From JBJEFI01 sp051873875 (GTDB lineage: Bacteria; Bacillota; Bacilli; Bacillales; Bacillaceae_G): DNA of 20,957 nucleotides. The notes beneath the pieces are model-generated. The model had not been told where the DNA came from, searched no databases, and saw only the letters and a list, made by a program, of their open reading frames with translations. Every line of letters starts with the position of its first letter. The stretch's first letter is position 1. The position numbers were made by a program, and so were the translations under genes. Of the stretch, positions 1 through 6,993 are shown piece by piece. The stretch is taken from contig JBJEFI010000011.1 of the NCBI GenBank assembly GCA_051873875.1, positions 1 to 20,957 of the forward strand. The letters run 5' to 3'.

Positions 1-1202
1 GCAAGAATTTTTCCATTTCGTACAGAGTACAATACTTCTGCTTGTAAACGAACTGCATCGTAGCCATCTTTTCCATTTAACACGATAAAGTTAGCCGGAT
101 TGCCTTCTTCAATACCATAGTTATCTAATTGTAATGCTTTCGCACTGTTTGTCGTAATAAATTGTAAGCTATCTTGAATTTCATTGTAGCCCATTAATTG
201 AGAAACGTGTAAGCCCATGTGTAACACTTGAAGCATATTCCCGTTTCCAATTGGATACCATGGATCCATAATGTCATCATGACCAAAACATACATTTAAC
301 CCATCGTTGTGTAATTCTTTTACACGAGTAATTCCGCGACGTTTTGGATATGAATCAAAGCGTCCTTGTAAATGAATATTGACTAATGGATTCGCAACAA
401 AGTGCATATTCGCCATTTTTAAAGCACGGAATAATTTAAACGTATATGCATCGTTATATGAACCCATTGCTGTCGTATGACTTGCCGTTACACGTCCTTC
501 GTAGCCATTATGAATCGTTTCACGTGCCACTACTTCTAAAAAGCGTGATTGTTCATCATCAATTTCATCACAATGAATGTCGATTAATTTATCATGCTTC
601 ATTGCCACTTTAAATAAATCACGAATCGATTGAACGCCATCTTCTCTCGTAAACTCAAAGTGTGGGATACCACCAACTACATCTGCCCCCATTTTCATTG
701 CCTCTTCTAAAAGCTCTAATCCATTTTTATAAGAGACGATTCCTTCTTGTGGGAAAGCAACAAGTTGTAAGTCTACATATTCTTTCATTTCTTCTTTTAC
801 TTCTAACATTGCCTCTAGTGCAATTAAAGTAGGGTCTGTCGTATCAACGTGTGTACGAACATGCTGAATCCCGTTAGCAATTTGCCAATTTAACGCTGTT
901 TTGGCACGATTTTTCACATCTTCTTTTGTTAAAAATTGTTTTCGTTCAGACCAACGTTGAATACCTTCAAATAACGTTCCGCTCTCATTCCAACGCGGTT
1001 GTCCTGCTGTTAATGTTGTATCTAAATGAATATGTGGTTCAACAAATGGTGCACAAATCATTTTTCCGTCTAAATCAATTGTTTCTACACCTTCGATTGT
1101 CACCGTTCCCGCCGGTGAAATTTGTTTAATTTTGCCGTCCGTTACAAAAAGATCGTATTTTCCTTCACGTCCATAGATAGCTGCATTAGCCCACTTTTGC
1201 AT
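1..1202 (-). CDS. codA: Cytosine deaminase (3' end outside the window)
   Basis: Hydrolyses cytosine to uracil and ammonia in the cytoplasm, feeding pyrimidine salvage and supplying nitrogen. The reading frame translates from ATG at 1202 to the window edge, about 400 residues; E. coli CodA is about 427, so only a short C-terminal piece is missing. It aligns by eye with E. coli CodA throughout. Metal-site features of this amidohydrolase are visible: EPHIHLD near residues 55-61 (two His ligands), HCDEIDDEQ (His ligand plus the catalytic Glu) and FGHDDIMDPWYP (Asp ligand). The start overlaps the end of codB by 17 bases, so the two are translationally coupled in one codBA operon. The overlapping plus-strand ORF at 926-1129 is not credible. 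The family is clear; substrate preference (cytosine versus related pyrimidines or isoguanine) is inferred from similarity and the codB neighbour. Confidence 0.95.
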   Translation of the reverse strand, partial: MQKWANAAIYGREGKYDLFVTDGKIKQISPAGTVTIEGVETIDLDGKMICAPFVEPHIHLDTTLTAGQPRWNESGTLFEGIQRWSERKQFLTKEDVKNRAKTALNWQIANGIQHVRTHVDTTDPTLIALEAMLEVKEEMKEYVDLQLVAFPQEGIVSYKNGLELLEEAMKMGADVVGGIPHFEFTREDGVQSIRDLFKVAMKHDKLIDIHCDEIDDEQSRFLEVVARETIHNGYEGRVTASHTTAMGSYNDAYTFKLFRALKMANMHFVANPLVNIHLQGRFDSYPKRRGITRVKELHNDGLNVCFGHDDIMDPWYPIGNGNMLQVLHMGLHVSQLMGYNEIQDSLQFITTNSAKALQLDNYGIEEGNPANFIVLNGKDGYDAVRLQAEVLYSVRNGKIL

Positions 1203-2457
1203 ACTCTGTTTCCTCCTCTGTATATTCTGTCACAACTGTTGTTTTCATAATTTTTGTTCCAATATAATACACAATTCCAGTTACAAATAAGGTATTTAAT
1301 GGTGGAATTCCAGGTAATGTTAACCCAGCAATTACCCCTGCTAACCATGCAATGACTGCTGGTAGGTGTAAAGTTTTAATTTCTGCACGCTCATAATCGA
1401 TATACTTTCCTTTACGAACGAAGAAGTAATCTGTAATAATAATCGCTCCAATTGCCGGTAATGTAGAGCCTAAGAACGTTAACCAGCTAACAAAATTGTT
1501 ATATAACCAAGTCGCTAATAATGTACCGATAAATCCATTAATACATACCATTACTGCTTTTGGCTTTTTAAACATCGTAGCAAAACCTAAGCTAGATGCA
1601 TAAAGGGCATTATCATTAGTTGTCCAAATATTTAATCCTAATACTAAAATTGCTGGCAAAATCATGCCTTGCGTAATCATTACATCTGAAATGTCATTAT
1701 GACCAGTTGCAATTGTACCAATGGCACCAAATAAGAACATTAACGAGTTACCGATAAAGAAAGCAATTACCGTTGAAAGAACAGCGTCTCTTCCATTTCT
1801 TGCATATCGAGTAAAGTCTGGTGTTAACGTACCACCACTAATGAATGAACCAACTGCAATTGTTAATGCTGCCGCAATTGTTAACGTTGAGCTTGGCTCA
1901 TAAGCGAATAATTCAGAAAAACCACCCATATCACTAATCGCAAGGTTTGCACTCGTTAATCCTAATATACCAATTAGCGGCACTGAAATCATACTTAAAA
2001 TTGTTAAAGCCTTCATTCCAAAATAAGCAGTAATTGTCATTACCACCCCAAGTCCTACAACAAGAATTGGAATTGGGATATTTGTTAACTTATGAACTGG
2101 ATATGCGAACATCCCTACACCTACACCAAACCAACCAACTTGTGTTGCACCTAACATAAATGAACTAATATAAGCACCTTTTTTTCCGAAAGAATATTGT
2201 GCTAATAAGTGAGTTGATAAACCTGTTTTTGCTGCAATATAACTTAATGCACCTGTAAAAACACCTAAAATCAAGTTTCCTAATAATATAATGCCAAGTA
2301 ATCCTTTAAAGGTTAATCCTTCTCCTAGTGATCCACCTGACCACATACTTGCAGAGAAAAATGTAAATCCTAACATCACCACAAGCATTTTATAGAAACT
2401 ATTTCGTTCTCCCGCAGGTACAGGTTGAAATGCGTAATCTTTATCTTTTATTTTCAT
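1186..2457 (-). CDS. codB: Cytosine permease (NCS1 family)
   Basis: A 423-residue integral membrane transporter importing cytosine for CodA. It has about 12 hydrophobic segments and closely follows E. coli CodB. Near-identical stretches include FTFFSASMW, GATQVGWFGVGVGMFA, GSFISGGTLTPDF and LGLNIWTTNDNALYASSLGFA; the last is a hallmark of CodB within the NCS1 (nucleobase:cation symporter-1) family. The start ATG at 2457 is preceded by GGGAGG with 8 bases of spacing. A small hairpin (CCAAGAA/TTCTTGG, about 2470-2487) directly abuts this Shine-Dalgarno and might modulate initiation. It is the first gene of codBA and overlaps codA by 17 bases. Expression is very probably controlled by the PyrR attenuator upstream. 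The C-terminal tail after the last membrane segment is short and acidic (TEYTEEETEYA). Confidence 0.96.
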   Translation of the reverse strand: MKIKDKDYAFQPVPAGERNSFYKMLVVMLGFTFFSASMWSGGSLGEGLTFKGLLGIILLGNLILGVFTGALSYIAAKTGLSTHLLAQYSFGKKGAYISSFMLGATQVGWFGVGVGMFAYPVHKLTNIPIPILVVGLGVVMTITAYFGMKALTILSMISVPLIGILGLTSANLAISDMGGFSELFAYEPSSTLTIAAALTIAVGSFISGGTLTPDFTRYARNGRDAVLSTVIAFFIGNSLMFLFGAIGTIATGHNDISDVMITQGMILPAILVLGLNIWTTNDNALYASSLGFATMFKKPKAVMVCINGFIGTLLATWLYNNFVSWLTFLGSTLPAIGAIIITDYFFVRKGKYIDYERAEIKTLHLPAVIAWLAGVIAGLTLPGIPPLNTLFVTGIVYYIGTKIMKTTVVTEYTEEETEYAKVG

Positions 2458-2555
2458 TTTTATTTCCTCCCAAGAATTTTTTCTTGGTGAGCTGGAATCA
2501 ACACCTTATCACTATGTCCTATTAATTGAACCAAAGACAATAGCTTAGCATGTAC

Positions 2556-2591
2556 AAAAAGCCACTTATCAACAATGACAAGTGGCTTTTT
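2556..2591 (-). terminator. Attenuator terminator in the codBA leader
   Basis: On the minus strand, AAAAAGCCACTTGTCA and TGATAAGTGGCTTTTT form a 16-pair stem (one G-U pair) with a TTGT loop, ending in a U-tract. It lies about 100 bases before codB and far from any upstream stop codon, so it acts as a leader attenuator rather than a gene-end terminator. Its 5' arm contains CTTGTCA (2576-2582), which can instead pair with TGACAAG (2653-2659) inside the PyrR-binding hairpin. Confidence 0.85.
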
Positions 2592-2651
2592 CTAAATAAA
2601 GATACAATTATCCTACTAAAGGACATACGTATCCCATCTTCTATCCGCTCA

Positions 2652-2686
2652 CCTTGTCAGCCTCTCTGAACTGCACTTAAAGGTTC
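2652..2686 (-). promoter_or_regulatory. PyrR-binding anti-antiterminator hairpin upstream of codBA
   Basis: The minus-strand leader contains AGTTCAGAGAGGCTGACAAGG (2652-2672), one base off the known PyrR-binding consensus (AGUCCAGAGAGGCU then AAGG). It folds as ACCTT / CAG / loop TTCAGAGAGG / CTG / AAGGT. In the known mechanism, UMP-bound PyrR stabilises this hairpin, which frees the downstream terminator arm and stops transcription. When PyrR is absent, TGACAAG pairs with CTTGTCA of the terminator and codBA is read. Both pairings are visible here. Placing cytosine uptake and deamination under UMP control is logical because the product is uracil. The promoter is less clear: a -10-like TATAAC (2699-2704) has a TTGCAT 20 bases upstream, which is longer than ideal. 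Confidence 0.85.
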
Positions 2687-2772
2687 TCTTTAATTGATGT
2701 TATACTAACAAAGTTTTATGCTTTATGCAATATCTTTTCGTTATTTTCTTCGAAAATAACAACTAACATATT

Positions 2773-3019
2773 TTAGATATCAGCTTTATATGGTACTGCA
2801 TATAACTTTAATTCCTTTATTACATCTCCATTTGAATGAAAAAATAATTTCTTAATTAATTTCTTTTCTACAGGCCTCTTTTGTTCAATAAGCAGCAACA
2901 CTATGTAGCGATTGAGTTAACAATTGCCCAATATCCTCACTCTCAATATAGGTTGTTAATACTTCTGTTAAATTTATTTTATAATTTAGCTCTATCTGCA
3001 AGAATTGCTGTTCTTTCAT
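2773..3019 (-). pseudogene. Small unidentified gene, apparently frameshifted
   Basis: From ATG at 3019 the minus strand reads MKEQQFLQIELNYKINL and on to a stop after 44 residues, near 2885. The next frame then continues without a stop as LLIEQKRPVEKKLIKKLFFH, ending KLYAVPYKADI before TAA at 2773. Together they would make a protein of roughly 85 residues, rich in Lys, Glu, Leu and Ile. The sudden frame change within protein-like sequence suggests a one-base indel (in nature or in the assembly) near 2885-2895. A GAGGG sits only two bases before the ATG, so initiation is doubtful. I do not recognise a family. It may equally be two chance ORFs in AT-rich DNA. A perfect 9-bp inverted repeat (GTTATTTTC/GAAAATAAC, 2740-2760) lies just downstream, without a U-tract. 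Confidence 0.3.
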
Positions 3020-3227
3020 TTCCCTCTACTATACGTTAGAAAAGCTTTTAATTTAAGCATAGCAGATTATTTACACTGGAAGAATAGTATTTTATTAACT
3101 AATAAAGCACATTTTTCTTCATTCACCTACTTACAAACAAAAAACTTTTTCCTTTCCTATTCATAACATTCTAAATTATTTCGTAAGATAGGAGTAATTA
3201 GATTTTTTAGCAAGGGAGATGAGTTGT

Positions 3228-4004
3228 TTGAAGCATTATAGCTCTAGTAACTATGTCAGATTCTCAAAAGTTCCATATCCAAAGGAATATACAAACCCCA
3301 TTCCCAACAAGCCTGCCAACTTAAATTCTTCATTTTATTTATTTACACAGCTTGAAAAAAATAAAATCATTACAGTAGATGGTCAAACAATAAAATTACA
3401 AATCAAAGATCCAAGAGAAATAAACTTCCAAGCTGAATTACAATTACTTACTCAATCTATTTTAGAAAACCAAGCAGATGCACAACAAATTTATCCTCTT
3501 ACTAAAGAACAAATAAAGGAACAATGGTTATCTTTTATTCAACCTCTAATCGATACATACCAAATACCACTTTCACAAATAACCGCTATCAAAAAATACA
3601 TTTCTTACACCATTTACGATGCTGAAAATATTGCATCTATCTTAAAATATCAATGGGATGTTGCTAGACCAATTCAATTAAATAGTAACTTAAAAATCCA
3701 CTCAGAAACACCTAAATACCCTACCTATCCATCTAATGAAGCCATTATATTAGGTACAATTGAAGTGATTTTATCTTGCTTCTTTCCAACAGAAATTCAA
3801 ACATTCCAATCCTTAATAAAAGAACGGTTAGATGTTAAAAAGTGTAGCGGCCTTCATTTTCACTGTGATATTCATGAAGGCTTTCAACTAGGAAAGCAGC
3901 TCGGCGATTTAATTGTTTCATCTCATCGCTTAACATCTCATAGATATCACATTCCTTCTTTTCAAAAAAACAAAAAAAGTAGCTATTTTTTTGATTCCTT
4001 ATAA
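3228..4004 (+). CDS. Vanadium-dependent haloperoxidase-like (PAP2 superfamily) protein with altered active site
   Basis: About 258 residues, mostly helical, with no signal peptide. It resembles the bacillus group annotated as vanadium-dependent haloperoxidase / PAP2-like proteins. The first motif is intact: K-x6-R-P in KYQWDVARP. The second, normally PSGH, is PSNE (in KYPTYPSNEAIIL), so the usual acid/base His is Glu. The third, normally S-R-x5-H-x3-D, keeps HFHCD but has Val and Lys where Ser-Arg is expected (VKKCSGLHFHCD). A following EGFQLGKQLGDLIV matches the family's C-terminal helix. I infer a divergent or catalytically inactive member. The ATG at 3219 touches AGGGAG with no spacing; TTG at 3228 is 9 bases after it and is the more likely start. 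The gene stands alone between codBA and the MATE gene, transcribed opposite to both, and ends at a shared terminator. Confidence 0.72.
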   Translation: MKHYSSSNYVRFSKVPYPKEYTNPIPNKPANLNSSFYLFTQLEKNKIITVDGQTIKLQIKDPREINFQAELQLLTQSILENQADAQQIYPLTKEQIKEQWLSFIQPLIDTYQIPLSQITAIKKYISYTIYDAENIASILKYQWDVARPIQLNSNLKIHSETPKYPTYPSNEAIILGTIEVILSCFFPTEIQTFQSLIKERLDVKKCSGLHFHCDIHEGFQLGKQLGDLIVSSHRLTSHRYHIPSFQKNKKSSYFFDSL

Positions 4005-4022
4005 GATGAACCCTTCCATATA

Positions 4023-4056
4023 AAAACAGCTTCTCCAATTAAATAGAGAAGCTGTT
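4023..4056. terminator. Bidirectional terminator between convergent genes
   Basis: AAACAGCTTCTC and GAGAAGCTGTTT form a 12-bp stem around a short AT-rich loop. The minus strand ends in a run of five U, suiting the MATE gene that stops at 4088. The plus strand has only a short U-tract (TTTC), so termination of the haloperoxidase-like gene is likely weaker. Confidence 0.8.
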
Positions 4057-4087
4057 TCACACTATATTTAAGCTTTCTTCATACTTT

Positions 4088-5458
4088 CTAAGCGGCAACC
4101 TGCATTTTTTCAATAACATTGTGAAGCCATTTTCCAGAACGCAAACGCTGGATTTGGAAAATTAATTTTACAATCTCTTCTGTACAAACAATAAAGAATA
4201 CAGTTGTGATTGGTAAATGGAAAAAGGCGGCGCCAATATATGCTAACGGAATGGAATATAACCACATTGTAACTGATTGTAACAACATAACATATGTCGT
4301 ATCGCCACCACCACGGAATACACCAACAATCATAACAACGTTAAAGGCACGTAATACGAAGAATAGTGCCATTAAACGAAGAACAGCAATCGTATCTGCA
4401 TATGTTTCGGCTGTAACGGAGAATGGCTTTAACATAATTGGTGCTGTAAACCAAACGGCTATTCCTAAAACAACCCCCATAATAACCGACCATACAGCAA
4501 TATATTTTGCATATTCTCGAGCTTCTTCGTCTTCTCCTGCTCCAATTTTATTACCAATGACAATACTTGAAGCATTTGCTAAACCAATTAAAAATACCAT
4601 AAATAAATTGTTTAAAATATTCCCAATTTGCATTGTTGCCACTGCATTTGTACTAATTTTTGCATAGGCAATTGAATAAGCTGACATTCCCATTGACCAA
4701 ATTAATTCATTTACAATAACAGACCATGATGTAACAAAGTACGTTTTAATAATCGCCATACGAAAACTACATAATTCTTTTATATTAGCTGCTACTTTAT
4801 TTTTCGTTATATACACAACACCAACCACTACAACCATTTCCACAAAACGAGCAATCGCTGTTGCTAAAGCAGAACCAGCAACTCCCATCGGTTCTACACC
4901 TAAATTACCGAAAATAAATACCCAGTTTAAAAAGACATTTATAATAACACTAATCACACTTGCATACATTGGTAATTTTGTTTGCTCTGTACTTCTTAAT
5001 GCTGTTGAATAACCAATTGTTACTGCTAAAAATAAACAACTAACTGCAATTATCTTTAAATAATCGGCACCTAATCCGACTACTTGTGCATCATCTGTAA
5101 AAATCCCCATAATTTGTGGTGCAAGGAAAAAGGCTGCTAATCCAAATAAGACAGCTACAATTGTTCCGATTGCTAAATTTAACCCTAAAAATGTTTTAAT
5201 GCTTTCAATATCTTTTTTTCCCCAAAATTGAGACATAAATATACTAGAACCAGCACCAATTCCAAAAATACATAACGTAAAAATTAATATATATTGGTTT
5301 GCTAATCCTACTGAGGCAATAGCACTTTCACCAAGGTTACCAACCATCATATTATCAACTAGTCCTAGCGATGCCGTAATAAAACTTTGAATCGTAATTG
5401 GAATCGCTAATGTAATCATCGTTCGTAGGAATGCTTTATCCATAAATGCATTTTTCAT
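4088..5458 (-). CDS. MATE family multidrug efflux transporter
   Basis: A 456-residue membrane exporter expected to pump cationic drugs or metabolites out using a Na+ or H+ gradient. Hydrophobicity shows about 12 segments in two related halves, typical of MATE (NorM-like) proteins. Family features include the N-terminal LAIPITIQSFITASLGLVDNMMVG with its conserved Pro, GIGAGSSIFMSQFWGKKD after the second segment, the second-half equivalent GLANASSIVIGNKIGAGE, and VFRGGGDT near the end. The start at 5458 (MKNAFMDK) is chosen because GGGAGG lies 7 bases upstream; a TTG start at 5485 would lie upstream of the Shine-Dalgarno and inside the leader terminator. Regulation looks unusual: the leader carries a strong terminator and a possible leader peptide. 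The substrate cannot be read from the sequence. Confidence 0.93.
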   Translation of the reverse strand: MKNAFMDKAFLRTMITLAIPITIQSFITASLGLVDNMMVGNLGESAIASVGLANQYILIFTLCIFGIGAGSSIFMSQFWGKKDIESIKTFLGLNLAIGTIVAVLFGLAAFFLAPQIMGIFTDDAQVVGLGADYLKIIAVSCLFLAVTIGYSTALRSTEQTKLPMYASVISVIINVFLNWVFIFGNLGVEPMGVAGSALATAIARFVEMVVVVGVVYITKNKVAANIKELCSFRMAIIKTYFVTSWSVIVNELIWSMGMSAYSIAYAKISTNAVATMQIGNILNNLFMVFLIGLANASSIVIGNKIGAGEDEEAREYAKYIAVWSVIMGVVLGIAVWFTAPIMLKPFSVTAETYADTIAVLRLMALFFVLRAFNVVMIVGVFRGGGDTTYVMLLQSVTMWLYSIPLAYIGAAFFHLPITTVFFIVCTEEIVKLIFQIQRLRSGKWLHNVIEKMQVAA

Positions 5459-5471
5459 CTTATGTCCTCCC

Positions 5472-5552
5472 TTAAAATGGCACAAAAAAAGAAAAGTCTA
5501 CGGGTTGTCTAAGCCGCCCGTCTACTTTTCTTTTTGTCCGTTTTCTATTCAT
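5472..5552 (-). CDS. Possible 26-residue leader peptide ahead of the MATE gene
   Basis: ATG at 5552 opens a frame of 26 codons, beginning MNRKRTKRKVDGRLRQ and ending DFSFFVPF, stopping at TAA 5472-5474. The stop directly abuts the MATE Shine-Dalgarno, 13 bases before the MATE ATG. The N-terminal half is very basic and the C-terminal half Phe-rich. The frame spans the whole leader terminator (5484-5535). The predicted transcription start (about 5554) leaves essentially no 5' leader, so translation would be leaderless, which is usually inefficient in Bacillus. The position resembles ribosome-mediated attenuation such as bmrB ahead of bmrCD in B. subtilis. An open frame this short could arise by chance, so the call is tentative. 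Confidence 0.38.
   Translation of the reverse strand: MNRKRTKRKVDGRLRQPVDFSFFVPF
5484..5535 (-). terminator. Terminator inside the MATE 5' leader
   Basis: On the minus strand AAAAGAAAAGTagACGGG pairs with CCCGTagACTTTTCTTTT around a 12-base loop (CGGCTTAGACAA), then runs into CTTTTCTTTTTTTG. Two adjacent A-G mismatches interrupt the stem. It lies between the predicted promoter and the MATE Shine-Dalgarno, so it must be bypassed for expression. Confidence 0.8.
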
Positions 5553-5560
5553 CTTTTCAT

Positions 5561-5589
5561 ACAATAATAGAAATTAAATAAAATGTCAA
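5561..5589 (-). promoter_or_regulatory. Predicted sigma-A promoter of the MATE gene
   Basis: A perfect -35 TTGACA (5584-5589, minus strand) is followed after 17 bases by -10 TATTGT (5561-5566). Transcription should start near 5554, so the leader before the MATE ATG is about 95 bases and contains the terminator. Confidence 0.7.
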
Positions 5590-5660
5590 TCTCAAAAATA
5601 AATAATAAATAAATTTTGTTAATATAAAAAATAGTTATGAGACCAAAAAAGTTCGTTCAT

Positions 5661-6738
5661 TTATTTTCGTTCAATTCTTATATATCCTACACTAACATAT
5701 GCTGTTGTTCCTTCGTATTCAATTTCGTACCAACCATATATTTCTTTTGTTACATCCAATTGTTGTCCTCTATATACTTGATCAATAATTTTAGCTGTAA
5801 TAGATGGCGCCATTCGTACATTTAATGTTGTCGTATCGACAAAATAATTATAAGCATGAATATCCGATTCTTCTAATGGATTTTGTGCTTTTTTCTGCTT
5901 TTTAACATAGTCCATGCTTACATATGCAGTTTCCCCATTAAATTTAATTTGGAGCCAACCATTACTTAATTCTTTTTTTGCTTGTAATACTTGCCCTTTT
6001 TGATACTTCCCTAAAATAGAACTTGCTGTCGTTGGACTTTTTCTTATATTTACTCCATCTTCTATTACAACATAACGATATGTATTGTCCACTGGTTTTT
6101 CTNNNNNNNNNNNNNNNNNNNNNNNNNNNNNNNNNNNNNNNNNNNNNNNNNNNNNNNNNNNNNNNNNNNNNNNNNNNNNNNNNNNNNNNNNNNNNNNNNN
6201 NNTTTACTGGTTGTTTTAACACATAGTCCATACTTACATATGCGGTACGCCCCTTAAATTTAATTTGGAGCCACCCATTACTTAATTCCTTTTCAACTTG
6301 TAGCTTGTCCCCCATCTTATATGTTCCTAAAAGATTTCCTAAAACGGAGGCTTCATCTCTTACATTTAACACATTTGTAGCAACAACATACTCATACTTT
6401 TTAGATGGTTCTGGTTGTGGTTGTTGAGAAACTGGTTGTTTTTTTACATACTCTTCACTTACATAGCCGGCTTTTCCTTTAAATTTAATTTGGAGCCACC
6501 CATTCGATAATTCTTTTTGAACAACTAATTTTTCCTTTTTCTTAACAGAACCAATTTGTTTACTGTTTGTTGAAGGATTTTCCCTTACACGTAAAGAATC
6601 TGCTACAACGACGTATTCATATTTAGTAGAGGCAGAAGCTTTAGAAATCAATTGTAAATCTGCACTAGATGATAGTGTAACGGCTCCAACTGATAAAGCG
6701 ATTGGTACCGATAAAACCTTATTTAGTTTACTATTCAA
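5661..6738 (-). CDS. Exported SH3b-repeat protein (interrupted by a scaffold gap)
   Basis: The start is TTG at 6738, 9 bases after AAGGGG. The N-terminus (MNSKLNKVLSVPIALSVGAV, then a small-residue stretch ending ASAST) looks like a signal peptide with a cleavage site near residue 37. At least four bacterial SH3 (SH3_3) domains follow. Each begins with a YEYVV-like strand plus LNVR/LRVR, and the first three contain ELSNGWLQIKF and close with (A/G)YVS-x-(D/E)YVKKQ. The fourth ends the protein (GWYEIEYEGTTAYVSVGYIR). Linkers are Gln/Pro/Lys-rich. The frames either side of the 100-N run differ because the gap length is arbitrary; another repeat may be hidden there. No hydrolase domain is visible, so I infer binding to cell wall or a surface role. 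No convincing terminator follows the stop; the MATE promoter lies just beyond. Confidence 0.82.
6103..6202. other. Scaffold gap (100 N)
   Basis: Exactly 100 N, a conventional placeholder. The flanks are near-identical SH3b repeat units: the string AATTTAATTTGGAGCCA occurs at about 5941, 6257 and 6482. Repeat collapse is therefore the likely reason for the break, and the true length is unknown. Confidence 0.97.
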
Positions 6739-6950
6739 AACACTTTTCCCCTTCCGTCCATAAATTACATAATTTAGTATAAAAGAAAAGTAAATTTAAA
6801 TATACTATTTTTTCTTATTTTTCTGAATAAAAATATTTTACTGGATATATTTTCAATATTAATAAAAAATAGGTAATTTATAGATAGAACTGCACACACC
6901 TACATAAACCTAGTGTATATAGAGCGAAAAACAAAACTTTTTTCCATCAT

Positions 6951-6984
6951 AAAAAGGGGTAAATAAGAACTACCCCTCTTTTTT
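6951..6984. terminator. Bidirectional terminator after the aldehyde dehydrogenase gene
   Basis: GGGGTA (6956-6961) pairs with TACCCC (6971-6976), extended by A/T pairs. A U-tract follows on both strands, TTTTTA on the minus strand. It sits 10 bases past the stop of the aldehyde dehydrogenase gene and separates it from the SH3b gene. Confidence 0.83.
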
Positions 6985-6993
6985 TCCTACTTG

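Noticed and set aside
2740..2760. Perfect 9-bp inverted repeat GTTATTTTC/GAAAATAAC as a terminator
   Set aside because: No U-tract follows on either strand and the stem is A/T-rich; retained only as a note with the small upstream gene.
4206..4667. 153-residue plus-strand ORF within the MATE gene
   Set aside because: Antisense shadow frame with low-complexity translation and no Shine-Dalgarno of note.
5484..5535. Guanidine or other known riboswitch ahead of the MATE gene
   Set aside because: The leader is only about 95 bases, nearly all of it the terminator; there is no room for an aptamer and no known motif was recognised.
5962..6738. Two separate SH3 proteins (5661-6092 and 5962-6738)
   Set aside because: The second frame's C-terminal part after the gap is out of frame; both pieces belong to one gene interrupted by the 100-N gap.
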